NCBI RefSeq assembly: GCF_900143005.1
Contig: NZ_FRCS01000001.1
Span: 806,001-870,000, forward strand
Length of the DNA: 64,000 nt
Direction of reading: 5' to 3'
Source: Cryptosporangium aurantiacum
GTDB lineage: Bacteria > Actinomycetota > Actinomycetes > Mycobacteriales > Cryptosporangiaceae
The notes below the pieces were generated by a model that saw only the letters and a list, made by a program, of their open reading frames with translations, ran no database searches and had not been told where the DNA came from. Shown here piece by piece: positions 9,020-17,160 of the stretch. The first letter of the stretch is position 1. Every line of letters starts with the position of its first letter. A program made the position numbers and the translations under genes.

Positions 9020-10490
9020 CGCGGCACCGCCGAGTTTCCGGCCCCGCCGCCCCCTCAGGGGCGGCGGGGTTTCGCGTCTCAGCGCCCGGCCGCGCTGCGG
9101 CGCCCGGCGGTGCGGCGGGCAGCGGCTGTGCGGCGGGCCGCGGCGCGGCCGCTGGGAGCGAGCGGGGGCCCGATCGTCGGAGACGCCGCCGGGCGGCGAG
9201 GAGCAGGGCGGCCGCGGGGGCCAGGGCGGCGGCGCTGACGACCAGGGCCGCCCGGAGGGACCAGTACGTGCCGATCGCGCCGAGTGCCGGGCCGCCCACG
9301 ACCTGGCCGGTGGCGTCGAACATGTCGCGGGTGGACAGCACGGTCGCGCGGACCGAGGGGTCGGTGCGCTCGACCAGCCACGCGGTCAGCACCGGTGCGA
9401 ACGCGGTCCGGGCCGCGGCCAGCGCCAGCGCGGCGCCGATCGCCAGGTAGACGTTCGTCGCCAGCCCGAACACGACCGTCGTCACGAGGAGCGCCGCGAC
9501 GACGCCGAGCAGTATCCCCATCGTGTCCGCGTCCTTCGCCCGGGTGGCGATGAGCTGCGTGACGACGAGCCCGAGCAGTGTCGCCGCGACACCGAGGACG
9601 CTGAACCAGGTCGTGGCGTCCGGGCCGGGGAGCCGGTAGGTCTCGAGGAGATGCGCTCCCCAGAGCCGGTCGATCGCCTCGCTCCAGCCGCCGACGAGCG
9701 CGACGACGGCGAACACCAGCAGGAACGCCGGTCGCACCCGGATCAGCCCCCAGGCGGCCCGCACGGTGTCCACTGCCCCCGGCTCGGCCTCGGCCCCCGG
9801 CTCGGCTCCGGCTCCGGCCTCGGCCTCGGCCGAACGCGGCCGGGCACGTTCCGGCATCACGAGCGTGAGCACCACCGCCGTCGCGATCAACACGCCGCCG
9901 CCGACCAGCAGCGGCAGGCTCGTGCGCACCCCGGCGACCAGCCCGCTGACCGCGGTACCGCCGAGCGTCCCGATCAGCCCGGCCTGCGACCCGCGCAGGT
10001 ACACCCGGGTGAGGCCGGCGGTCCCGCCCGCACCCGCGGTCCCGCCATCACCTGCGGTCCCGCTTTCACCCGCGGCGCCGACCTCACCTGCGGTCCCGCC
10101 CTCGCCGGCTCCCTCGACCTCGCCGGCGATCCATGCCTCCAGCGCTCCGCTGACCAGCGCGTATCCCAGCGCCCCGATCACCTGCGCGGCCAGGATGCCG
10201 AGAAACAGCGGCAGCAGCGCCTCGACCACACATCCGACGCCGAGCACCGCGACACCGGCGATCACACACGCGCGGTTGTGCCCGAGATCGGCGAGTACGC
10301 CGGTCGGCAGCTGGAACGCGAAGTACGCGGCCTCCAGCGCCGTGCCCACCAGCACCAACTGCAGCGGATCGAGCCCGGCGGCGTCCACCCGGTAGACCAC
10401 GATCGTCGTGTAGACGAGCCCGGTACACGCTGCCAGCGTGCACCGCAGCCCGAGGAACACGCGGTAGGCCCCCACCGAGCAAGGACACAC
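9009..10490 (-). CDS. MFS transporter with glycine-rich repeat insert
   Basis: A 493-residue major facilitator superfamily protein with about 12 predicted membrane helices and no assignable substrate. After helix 4 it carries a repetitive cytoplasmic insert of six-residue units (GEGGTA, GESGTA, GDGGTA, GAGGTA). The central loop has a second low-complexity run (EAGAGAEPGAEAEPG). The C-terminal 65 residues are Pro/Ala/Arg-rich and soluble. The GTG at 10490 is the longest start; a GTG at 10475 beginning VGAYRVFLGLR is equally plausible. The 3' end overlaps sufT by 11 bp and contains the suf terminator. The last part of the tail may therefore not be conserved. Confidence 0.8.
   Translation of the reverse strand: MCPCSVGAYRVFLGLRCTLAACTGLVYTTIVVYRVDAAGLDPLQLVLVGTALEAAYFAFQLPTGVLADLGHNRACVIAGVAVLGVGCVVEALLPLFLGILAAQVIGALGYALVSGALEAWIAGEVEGAGEGGTAGEVGAAGESGTAGDGGTAGAGGTAGLTRVYLRGSQAGLIGTLGGTAVSGLVAGVRTSLPLLVGGGVLIATAVVLTLVMPERARPRSAEAEAGAGAEPGAEAEPGAVDTVRAAWGLIRVRPAFLLVFAVVALVGGWSEAIDRLWGAHLLETYRLPGPDATTWFSVLGVAATLLGLVVTQLIATRAKDADTMGILLGVVAALLVTTVVFGLATNVYLAIGAALALAAARTAFAPVLTAWLVERTDPSVRATVLSTRDMFDATGQVVGGPALGAIGTYWSLRAALVVSAAALAPAAALLLAARRRLRRSGPRSLPAAAPRPAAQPLPAAPPGAAARPGAETRNPAAPEGAAGPETRRCRVRR
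9042..9072. terminator. Hairpin terminator of the suf operon
   Basis: A perfect 12-bp GC stem, CCCCGCCGCCCC (9042-9053) and GGGGCGGCGGGG (9058-9069), with a CTCA loop is followed by TTT. It lies inside the 3' coding end of the convergent MFS gene, so it may act on plus-strand transcripts only. Confidence 0.85.
10014..10121 (-). repeat. In-frame 18-bp minisatellite inside the MFS gene
   Basis: Six imperfect 18-bp units, such as acccgcggtcccgccatc at 10032-10049, are head-to-tail. Each adds six residues (G-x-x-G-T-A) to a cytoplasmic loop. Copy-number change would preserve the frame. Confidence 0.85.
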
Positions 10491-10531
10491 CGGCCGCGGA
10501 CCGCGTCCAACCGATTATTAGGGTGGCCCTC

Positions 10532-11221
10532 GTGACGAAGGGAAAGCCGGCCGCTGGGGGAGGGCGCTGGGTCGAGGTGCCGCCGGAGCGGCTGCAGCGG
10601 TGGTTCGCCGGGTTCGCCGAACGGCACGGCGCCGTGCGGGCCGAGGCGTCGGCGGGAATCGTCACGCTCGTCGGGGCCGACGAGGCGGTCGCCGAGTGCC
10701 ACGTCCCGTTCCCGCCGCTCCCGGCCGAGGAACGCGACCCGGCCGAGGCGCCCGACCCGGCCGAGGGGCGCGACCCGCTCGACGCGTTGATCGCTCATGC
10801 GTGTCGTGACCGGCGGGTCGGTGTGCTGCTGGTGCGGCTCGGCGGGTACGCCGCGGGGGTGTTCGAGGGCGTCCGGCTGGTGACGTCCAAGGTCGACACC
10901 CGTCAGGTGCACGGCCGGAACAAGGCCGGTGGCTGGTCGCAGCAGCGATTCGCCCGTCGGCGCGAGGGCCAGGCGCGGCAGCTCACCGACGCCGCGGCGG
11001 CCACCGCTGCCCGGATCCTGCTCCCCGAGGTCACCACCCTGGACGCGGTCGTGCTCGGCGGCGACCGCACGGCGGTGGACGCCACGCTGGCCACCCCGGC
11101 GCTGGCCCCGCTCCGGGAGCGAGCCGTCGAGCGTTTCCTCACGGTCCCCGATCCGCGCCGAGACGTGCTGGAGGCGACCCCGGCCGCGTTCCGAGCGGTC
11201 CGGATCCGGCTGACGCCCTAG
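10532..11221 (+). CDS. acVLRF1-family peptidyl-tRNA hydrolase (Vms1-like)
   Basis: A 229-residue protein of the actinobacterial VLRF1 release-factor-like family, related to eukaryotic Vms1/ANKZF1, which cleaves peptidyl-tRNA on stalled 60S subunits. The diagnostic segment is VHGRNKAGGWSQQRFARRRE around residue 130, where a conserved Gln takes the place of the eRF1 GGQ glutamine. An N-terminal globular part and a C-terminal alpha/beta part (LDAVVLGGDRTAVDATL) flank it. The start is either GTG 10532, with AGGG upstream, or GTG 10523 three codons earlier. It is divergent from the MFS gene with about 40 bp between. A role in bacterial ribosome rescue is inference from the eukaryotic homologue. 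Confidence 0.8.
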   Translation: MTKGKPAAGGGRWVEVPPERLQRWFAGFAERHGAVRAEASAGIVTLVGADEAVAECHVPFPPLPAEERDPAEAPDPAEGRDPLDALIAHACRDRRVGVLLVRLGGYAAGVFEGVRLVTSKVDTRQVHGRNKAGGWSQQRFARRREGQARQLTDAAAATAARILLPEVTTLDAVVLGGDRTAVDATLATPALAPLRERAVERFLTVPDPRRDVLEATPAAFRAVRIRLTP

Positions 11222-11805
11222 GACTTCCGCGCCCGGTGTGCCCGGAGCTTGTGGCGGTTGCCGCACCGCTCCATCGCGCACCACCGCCGGGCGCCGGGGC
11301 GGGACGAGTCGACGAACACCAACGGGCAGTTGTCGCTCGCGCACTCGCGGAAACGCTCGGCGTACGGCCCGGTCAGCAGGTCGATCATCTCCCGCGCCAG
11401 CGTCGACAGCACCTGCGAAGCCCGCACCGGAGCCGCCCAGGCCGCGGCCGTGCCGTCCGCAGCGAGTTGGGGGACCAGCGGCGCCACGGCCGCGAAGCGG
11501 TTGATCGTCGCGACGGCGTCGATCGGGAGCGCCTGACGCGCGGCTTGGGCGTGTGCCGTTTCCCAGATGGCCTGGCGCAGCTTCTTGGCCGCGGCCAGGT
11601 CGCGATGGGTCGCGGGCACCTCCGCGGACAGCGGCGGCTGAGCCAGCCATTCGGCCAGGTCGGTGGGCTCGTGGAGGGTTTCGAACACCGCGTACTGGCC
11701 TTCGCCGCCGCTGTGGGCGAAGTCCAGGCAGACGGCGCCGGCGTCGAACCAGAACGACCCGCCCTTGGGGTCGTGCAGTCGCCGCCCGGTTGCGCTCACT
11801 CGCAT
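11218..11805 (-). CDS. CGNR zinc-finger (ABATE) putative transcription regulator
   Basis: A 195-residue protein with an N-terminal ABATE stress-response domain and a C-terminal CGNR zinc finger (about residues 150-190). The finger has two Cys in ECASDNCPLVF and two in RRWCAMERCGNRHKL, the hallmark CGNR signature. Members are presumed DNA-binding regulators. The ATG at 11805 is preceded by TATAGT with a 6-nt gap, a leaderless promoter arrangement. It is divergent from ridA and convergent with the acVLRF1 gene, sharing CTAG at the stops. Targets are unknown; the adjacent ridA is a candidate. Confidence 0.85.
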   Translation of the reverse strand: MRVSATGRRLHDPKGGSFWFDAGAVCLDFAHSGGEGQYAVFETLHEPTDLAEWLAQPPLSAEVPATHRDLAAAKKLRQAIWETAHAQAARQALPIDAVATINRFAAVAPLVPQLAADGTAAAWAAPVRASQVLSTLAREMIDLLTGPYAERFRECASDNCPLVFVDSSRPGARRWCAMERCGNRHKLRAHRARKS

Positions 11806-11811
11806 GTAACC

Positions 11812-11817
11812 ACTATA
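11812..11817 (-). promoter_or_regulatory. -10 element of the CGNR gene (leaderless)
   Basis: TATAGT on the minus strand lies 6 nt before the ATG, so transcription would begin at or next to the start codon. No clear -35 element is seen. Confidence 0.55.
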
Positions 11818-11832
11818 ACCAGTGTTGTAGGC

Positions 11833-11853
11833 GACACCGGTAAAACTGGTGTC
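11833..11853. promoter_or_regulatory. Inverted repeat in the CGNR/ridA divergent promoter
   Basis: GACACCGG-TAAAA-CTGGTGTC has 8-bp arms with one mismatch and sits 20 bp upstream of ridA. It is a candidate operator shared by the divergent genes; the CGNR protein is the obvious but unproven binder. Confidence 0.45.
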
Positions 11854-11873
11854 AACGCGAGGAGGAGGTCGTC

Positions 11874-12263
11874 ATGGCGGTACGACACATCAACCCGGAA
11901 GGGCTCCACCGCAGCCCGGCGTTCAGCCAGGCCGTCGTCGTCGAACAGCCGGCGAAGACGATCTACATCGGCGGGCAGAACGGAGTCGACGCCGAGGGCG
12001 CAGTCGTCGGACCTACGCTGGCCGAGCAGGCCGAACGAGCGCTCCGGAACATCGCGACGATCCTGGAGAGCGAGGGCGCGAGCCTGGCGAACGTCGTCCA
12101 CTGGCGCATCGCGGCGGTGGACGGGCACCCGATCGAGGAGGGCGTGGCGGCGTTCCAGAAGGTTTGGAACCCGGCCGACCCGCCCCCGGCCATCACGGTG
12201 CACCTGGTCTCCGCGCTGGCGCCCGGGTTCCTCGTCGAGATCGACGCCGTCGCGGTCGTGTGA
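11874..12263 (+). CDS. RidA family protein
   Basis: A 129-residue member of the YjgF/YER057c/UK114 family, small trimeric proteins that deaminate reactive enamine/imine intermediates. Visible family traits are IYIGGQNGVDAEGAVVG, the NIATILESEGASLANVV helix and PAITVHLVSALAPGFLVEIDAVAVV at the C-terminus. A canonical RidA would have an Arg near position 105; here the C-terminal segment lacks a clear one, so it may belong to an Rid4-7-like subfamily. A strong GAGGAGG precedes the ATG. It is separated by 29 bp from the next gene. Confidence 0.88.
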   Translation: MAVRHINPEGLHRSPAFSQAVVVEQPAKTIYIGGQNGVDAEGAVVGPTLAEQAERALRNIATILESEGASLANVVHWRIAAVDGHPIEEGVAAFQKVWNPADPPPAITVHLVSALAPGFLVEIDAVAVV

Positions 12264-12292
12264 CGTTCGTTCGACGCGAGAGAGGAGGCGGC

Positions 12293-13381
12293 GTGAAGGT
12301 CAGTTGGGAGCAGGTCTTCGCGTGGCGGATGCGGCGGCAGTACCTGGACCCGCGCACCACCCGCCCGGCGACCGAGATCGTCAGCCGGCTGTGCGGTGTC
12401 CAGGCGCAGGTCGCGAGTGCCGCCGAGACGGCGGTCGGCCTGCGGCGATCCGCACCCGAGCGGGACGGTGTCGCGGGGGCCCTGGCCGATCGGTCACTGA
12501 TGAAGACCTGGGCCATGCGCGGAACCCTGCACCTGCTGCGGCCGAGTGAGGCGGGCGCCTACCTGTCGCTGCTGGAGACCGGCGGCTTCTGGCGCAAACC
12601 CTCGTGGCAGCGGGTCGCGGGCGTCACGCCGGAGCAGATCGACGAGCTGACCGAGAAGGTCGGGGACGTCCTCGACGGCGCGGTGCTCACCCGCGACCAG
12701 CTGGTCACCGAGATCGTCCGGGACGAGCGGTTCGCCGGGTTGGAGACCCAGCTGCGCTCGGGGTGGGGCCAGGTCCTCAAGCCGCTGGCGTGGCGGGGAG
12801 TGCTCTGCCACGGCCCCAACCAGGGCAGCCGGATCACGTTCACGAATCCGGCGAGCCAGTTCCCGGAGTGGAAACAGCGACCGGAGCCCGACGAGGCCGC
12901 CCCCGCCGTGATCGCGGCGTACCTGGGTGCCTACGGCCCCGCCACCCCGGAGGCGTTCGACGGCTGGCTGTCGCGTAACGGCACCAGCAGGCCGCGTCTG
13001 CGCCGGTGGTTCGCTGACCTGGGCGACACGCTGACCGAGGTCGACGTGGAGGGACGCCGGACGCTGATCCTGACCGAGCACGCGGACGAGCTCGCCGACA
13101 CTCCCGAGTGCACGACCGTCCGCCTGCTCGGCGGTTTCGACCAGTACGTCCTCGGTACGGGAACCAACGACGAGGCGCTGCTCGCGAAGGCGCACCGGGC
13201 GGCGGTGAGCCGTACCGCCGGGTGGATCTCCCCGATCGTCGTCGTGAACGGGCGGATCGTCGGCGTGTGGGAAGTCCTCGACGGCGAGATCGTGCTGACC
13301 CCGTTCCCGGGCGCCGATCCCGTGCCGCCGGACGAGCTGGCACGGGAAACAGCGCACGTCGCACGTGCGATGGGACTCTAG
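12293..13381 (+). CDS. Winged-helix DNA-binding (HTH_42 / AlkX-YcaQ-like) protein
   Basis: A 362-residue protein of the HTH_42 superfamily. This superfamily also includes the YcaQ/AlkX DNA glycosylases that unhook crosslinked bases. It shows CGVQAQVASAAETAVGLR near residue 35, MRGTLHLLRPSEAGAYL around 75, a central winged-helix region, and GGFDQYVLGTG near 285. GTG at 12293 is preceded by GAGGAGG with a 4-nt spacer; the frame is open upstream but lies over ridA. Glycosylase function is not proven. Its stop overlaps the convergent response regulator by 4 nt (CTAG). Confidence 0.8.
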   Translation: MKVSWEQVFAWRMRRQYLDPRTTRPATEIVSRLCGVQAQVASAAETAVGLRRSAPERDGVAGALADRSLMKTWAMRGTLHLLRPSEAGAYLSLLETGGFWRKPSWQRVAGVTPEQIDELTEKVGDVLDGAVLTRDQLVTEIVRDERFAGLETQLRSGWGQVLKPLAWRGVLCHGPNQGSRITFTNPASQFPEWKQRPEPDEAAPAVIAAYLGAYGPATPEAFDGWLSRNGTSRPRLRRWFADLGDTLTEVDVEGRRTLILTEHADELADTPECTTVRLLGGFDQYVLGTGTNDEALLAKAHRAAVSRTAGWISPIVVVNGRIVGVWEVLDGEIVLTPFPGADPVPPDELARETAHVARAMGL

Positions 13382-13983
13382 ATCCAGCCGGAGCGGCGGG
13401 CCGCCGCGACGGCCTCGTGCCGGTTCTGGGCGCCGAGCTTCCCGGTCGCGGACGACAGGTGGTTCCGCACGGTGCCGGGGGAGAGCGAGACGCGGACCGC
13501 GATCTCCTCGATCGTCGCGCCGTCGGCGGCCAGCTCCAGCACGTCGGCCTCCCGCGGGGTGAGCGGGCTCTCCCCGGCGGCGATCGCGTCCGCAGCCAGC
13601 TCCGGGTCGACGTACCGGCCGCCGCCGGCCACCGTCCGGATCGCGGCCGCCAGCACCGAGCCGGACGACGTCTTCGGGAGGAACCCCCGCACGCCGATCT
13701 CGAGCGCACGCTTCAGGTAGCCGGGCCGTCCGTGGCTGGTCAGCACCATCGTGGCGCAGCCCGGGACGTCGGCGTGGATGCCCGCGGCCGCGGCCAGCCC
13801 GTCGGCGCCGGGCATCTGCAGATCGAGCACCGCGACGTCCGGCAGCTCCTTGCATGCCATCGCGATCGCCTCGGCCCCGGACGCCGCCTGCGCCACGATC
13901 AGCAGGTCGTCCTGCAGGTCGAGCAGCCCGGCGATCGCGCTGCGCACCAGGTTCTCGTCGTCGGCCAGCAGTACCCGGATCAA
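13378..13983 (-). CDS. NarL/LuxR-family response regulator
   Basis: A 201-residue two-component response regulator. The receiver domain has Asp8/Asp9, phospho-acceptor Asp54 (VLDLQMPGADG) and the Lys in FLPKTSSG. A GerE-type helix-turn-helix (LTPREADVLELAADG) covers residues 135-195. I place the start at TTG 13983, overlapping the kinase stop as TTGA and preceded by GAGGAGG inside the kinase gene; no ATG or GTG is available at this point. It is cotranscribed with the kinase and the ABC exporter, which it probably regulates. Confidence 0.9.
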   Translation of the reverse strand: MIRVLLADDENLVRSAIAGLLDLQDDLLIVAQAASGAEAIAMACKELPDVAVLDLQMPGADGLAAAAGIHADVPGCATMVLTSHGRPGYLKRALEIGVRGFLPKTSSGSVLAAAIRTVAGGGRYVDPELAADAIAAGESPLTPREADVLELAADGATIEEIAVRVSLSPGTVRNHLSSATGKLGAQNRHEAVAAARRSGWI

Positions 13984-15158
13984 ACCCGTGCCTCCTCGAC
14001 CACCGCGTTGGCCGGGAGGTCCGCGCAGAGCACAAACACCCCGTCCCGCTGCTCGAACGTCAGCTCGCCGCCGAGCGGACGGAGCCGTTCGGCCAGCCCC
14101 GCCAGCCCGGATCCGTGGCCGAGTGGGCCGCTCGCGCCGTCGTTCTCGATGCGCACCCGCACGTTGCCGTCCTGTTCCCGTACCTCGATGCGGCACAGCG
14201 TCGCCGCCGAGTGCCGCACCACGTTCGTCACGCCCTCGCGCACCACCCACGCCGCCGCGGTCCGGACGTCGTCCGGCAGCGTGGCGACCTCGGCGCTGAT
14301 CCGGCTGGTCACCCCGGCGGAACGCAGCAGCGCCGCCGACCCCTCGAGCTCGGTCCGCAGGTCGACCGCGCGGTATCCGCGCACGGCGGCCCGCACCTGC
14401 CGCAGCGATTCCTGGGCGATGTTCCGCGCCTCCTCGGCGCGTTCCGCGGCCTCCGGGCGGCCGCGCCGGGCCAGTTCGGCGGCGAGATCACTGGTCATCG
14501 CGATCGCCGAGAGGTCGCGCCCGACGATGTCGTGCAGGTCGCGGGCGAACCGCAGGCGCTCCTCGGCGACCGCGAGCTCGGCCCGCGTGCGGTCGGCGTC
14601 CGCGAGCCGCCGCACGACGTTGACCAGCCAGAGCGAGAGCTGCACCGCGGACGCCACCGCGACCAGGACGGCCAGCACGAAGAACGCGACCTCGAACATC
14701 AGGCCGGGCCCGTCGTGCCGGGCGTCGGACTGCAGCGCGATCGCGACCGCCACCACGGCGCCGACCGGCACGTAATAGCGGGCGCCCCAGCCGCCGAGCG
14801 GAGCGAGCCCGAACGCCGCGATCAGCACCAGGCCGGGCCCGCGGGCGTTCCCGATCGGCGCCAGGCTCACGATCAGCGCCCCGGCCAGCACGGCGCCGCC
14901 CCAGACCCAGTAGTCCCGGCGCCGCAGCGAGTGGCCGGTGACCAGACGGTCGAGCACGTACAGCACGACGACCGACACCGCCAGGACCACCGCGACCAGC
15001 GTCGTCCGCACCGGGCCGGTGATCTCGCCTGCCCGCGACGCCGGGATCGAGCCGACGACGAACGGCCCGACGGCGGCGAGCGGAAACATCGAGCACCGCG
15101 TGTAGAGCGTGACGCGCGCGACGTCGTCGGCCTCGCGCCACCATCGATGTAACGCCAT
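13980..15158 (-). CDS. Membrane sensor histidine kinase (HisKA_3)
   Basis: A 392-residue NarL/DesK-type kinase. Several hydrophobic helices (residues about 20-180) are followed by a short coiled coil and the dimerisation motif RFARDLHDIVGRDLSAI with the phospho-accepting His. The HATPase domain (WVVREGVTNVVRHS; GSGLAGLAERL) follows. The ATG at 15158 has GGGGGTGAG just upstream; TTG 15173 and GTG 15167 are alternatives. It lies 22 bp after the ABC permease gene. The sensed signal is unknown; linkage to an exporter suggests envelope or peptide stress. Confidence 0.9.
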   Translation of the reverse strand: MALHRWWREADDVARVTLYTRCSMFPLAAVGPFVVGSIPASRAGEITGPVRTTLVAVVLAVSVVVLYVLDRLVTGHSLRRRDYWVWGGAVLAGALIVSLAPIGNARGPGLVLIAAFGLAPLGGWGARYYVPVGAVVAVAIALQSDARHDGPGLMFEVAFFVLAVLVAVASAVQLSLWLVNVVRRLADADRTRAELAVAEERLRFARDLHDIVGRDLSAIAMTSDLAAELARRGRPEAAERAEEARNIAQESLRQVRAAVRGYRAVDLRTELEGSAALLRSAGVTSRISAEVATLPDDVRTAAAWVVREGVTNVVRHSAATLCRIEVREQDGNVRVRIENDGASGPLGHGSGLAGLAERLRPLGGELTFEQRDGVFVLCADLPANAVVEEARV

Positions 15159-15180
15159 GCGGCTCACCCCCAAGCCCAGA

Positions 15181-15927
15181 TCATGCCCTGGGCGACCAGC
15201 GGAACGACGTCCGGATCAGTAGGACGCCCGCCGCGATCCAGGCCAGCAGGATCCCGGTCTGTCCGGCCGCGGAGACCCAGTCGACCGGGCCCAGCCAGCC
15301 GTCCCGCACCAGCTCGAGCACGGCGGCCAGCGGCGTGAACCCGCAGATCCGCTCGACGGCCGGCGGTAGCTCCTCCAGCGGAACCACCAGGCCGGCGCCG
15401 AACAGGCAGACCGCGAGCACCGGCAGGCTGGTGATCTGCACGGACTCCACGGTCCGGGAGATCACCGCGGTGAGCAGCGCGACGACCGCGAACACGGCCG
15501 CGCCGAGAAGCACCGCGAACAGCACGATGACCGGGTTGTGCGGAACCGGCAGGCCGAGCACCACCCCGCCGACGGCCGCGAACAGCAGGACCTGGACGAG
15601 CGCTACGACCGAGCCGGGCAGCGATGTCGCGGTCAGGATCTCGGCGTCGGAAGCCTCCCCGGTCCGCAGGCGCTGCAGCACACCCTCCTCGCGGCGCGCC
15701 ACCGAACCGCTGAGCACGGTGTAGTAGACGACGAACAGCAGCACCATGCCGATGAACAGGCCGACCATGGTCGCGGCTTCGCTGTCGTCGGGCGCTCCAC
15801 CGTCCCCGGCGGTGGCCAGCGCCCCGACCAGGCCGAGCGGCACCAGCAACGCGGTGAACAGCAGCGTCTTGTTGCGGCGCAGCAGCAGCACTTCGGCGCG
15901 CCCCAGCGAGTAGGTCCTGGCGATCAT
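15181..15927 (-). CDS. ABC transporter permease (ABC-2 type)
   Basis: A 248-residue integral membrane protein with six predicted helices, including FTALLVPLGLVGALAT near the N-terminus and WIAAGVLLI at the end. The EEGVLQRLRTG segment is typical of ABC-2 exporter permeases. It overlaps the ATPase gene by 4 nt (ATGA) and forms an export complex with it. Substrate is not predictable from sequence. Confidence 0.9.
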   Translation of the reverse strand: MIARTYSLGRAEVLLLRRNKTLLFTALLVPLGLVGALATAGDGGAPDDSEAATMVGLFIGMVLLFVVYYTVLSGSVARREEGVLQRLRTGEASDAEILTATSLPGSVVALVQVLLFAAVGGVVLGLPVPHNPVIVLFAVLLGAAVFAVVALLTAVISRTVESVQITSLPVLAVCLFGAGLVVPLEELPPAVERICGFTPLAAVLELVRDGWLGPVDWVSAAGQTGILLAWIAAGVLLIRTSFRWSPRA

Positions 15928-16850
15928 CGGACTCCCTCCAGCTCACGGTCAGCGGATTCTTCGCCGCGGGCCAGCGCCAGGAACGCGGTCTCCAGCGACG
16001 CGGGGGTGGCGCGCAGCTCGGGCAGCACGACGCCGGTGTCCTCGGCCCAGCACAGCACGCGGACGAGCGTCCGCTGCAGGGTGCCGGTGCGGACCACGAC
16101 GTGCCTGCTGCTGACCTCGACGGCCTCGCCGTCGAGAACCCCGGCCGGCGGCCGGCCGGCCGCCGCACCCCAGCGGATCTCCGCGCGGTGGGTGGCGACG
16201 ACCTCGTCGAGCGTGCCCTCGGCGACGATCCGGCCGCGGTGCAGGATCGCCAGCGAGTCCGAGAGCTCCTCGGCCTCCTCCAGGTGGTGCGTGGTGAGCA
16301 GCACCGCGGTGCCGTCGTCGACCAGCGCGCGGATCAGCGTCCAGACCTGGCGGCGGCTCTCCGCGTCGAGCCCGGTCGTGGGTTCGTCGAGCAGCAGCAG
16401 GTCGGGGCGCCCGAGCAGCGCGACCGCGAGGTCCAGCCGACGCCGTTCGCCACCGGAAAGGCTTTTGATCGGGACGTTCAGTCGGGCGCCGAGGTCGACG
16501 GATTCGATCGCCTCGGTGGCCGGCCGGGGTCGGCGCATCGTGCCCGACCACATCCGGACGGCCTCGGCGACGGTCAGCTCGCCGGGTAACCCGCCGGACT
16601 GCAGGACGACGCCGGTGCGGTGCCGGACGGCCCGGCGCTCCCGGATCGGGTCGTGGCCGAGCACCCGGACGGTGCCCGTGGTCGGGGATGCGAGCCCGGC
16701 GACGACGTCCATCGTGGAGGTCTTGCCTGCGCCGTTCGTGCCGAGCAGGCCGAACACGCCTCCGGGCCGGACCGTGAAGCTGATCCCGCGGACGGCCTCG
16801 GCACCGGATCGGTAGGTGCGGGTCAGTTCGCGGACCTCGACGGCGTTCAC
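15924..16850 (-). CDS. ABC transporter ATP-binding protein
   Basis: A 308-residue ABC ATPase of the DrrA/antibiotic-export type. Walker A is GTNGAGKTST, the signature LSGGERRRLDLA and Walker B LLLLDEPTTGLD. An H-loop TTHHLEEAEELSD follows, with a C-terminal extension of about 90 residues. The GTG start overlaps the small upstream gene by 4 nt (GTGA). It pairs with the downstream ABC-2 permease. Confidence 0.93.
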   Translation of the reverse strand: MNAVEVRELTRTYRSGAEAVRGISFTVRPGGVFGLLGTNGAGKTSTMDVVAGLASPTTGTVRVLGHDPIRERRAVRHRTGVVLQSGGLPGELTVAEAVRMWSGTMRRPRPATEAIESVDLGARLNVPIKSLSGGERRRLDLAVALLGRPDLLLLDEPTTGLDAESRRQVWTLIRALVDDGTAVLLTTHHLEEAEELSDSLAILHRGRIVAEGTLDEVVATHRAEIRWGAAAGRPPAGVLDGEAVEVSSRHVVVRTGTLQRTLVRVLCWAEDTGVVLPELRATPASLETAFLALARGEESADRELEGVR

Positions 16851-17071
16851 CGGGCGCCCTGCTTCCGGGCGGCGAGGCCCAGCCGCAGGGCCAGGTACAG
16901 GCCGAACACGACCGACAAGATCAGCATGAACTGCCGGTCGTCGACGATCGTCCAGACCACGCCGAGTAAGACGAGGCTGGACACGGTGACCGCCAGCTCA
17001 CGGGGGACGGTGGGCGCCGACGTGAACGACATCAGGTCGGCGAGGTAGTTCGACAGCGCGTTGTTCGCCAT
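16847..17071 (-). CDS. Small two-helix membrane protein heading the ABC/two-component operon
   Basis: A 74-residue protein with two hydrophobic stretches, LAVTVSSLVLLGVVWTIV (about 26-43) and FMLILSVVFGLYLALRLGL (about 48-66), and a basic C-terminus. I do not recognise a family. It is the first gene of the operon and overlaps the ATPase start (GTGA). It may be an accessory or regulatory subunit of the exporter or sensor. Confidence 0.7.
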   Translation of the reverse strand: MANNALSNYLADLMSFTSAPTVPRELAVTVSSLVLLGVVWTIVDDRQFMLILSVVFGLYLALRLGLAARKQGAR

Positions 17072-17160
17072 GCCTCCAGCGTGGTGGCGCTCGGAGCGTC
17101 CGGACCGTGCGCCGATGCACGACGTTCCGGGAGCCGTTCACGCCTATCCCATGACGAATG

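Noticed and set aside
12293-13381. Firm assignment of the winged-helix protein as an AlkX/YcaQ DNA glycosylase
   Set aside because: The family includes proteins without glycosylase activity and I could not confirm the catalytic residues.
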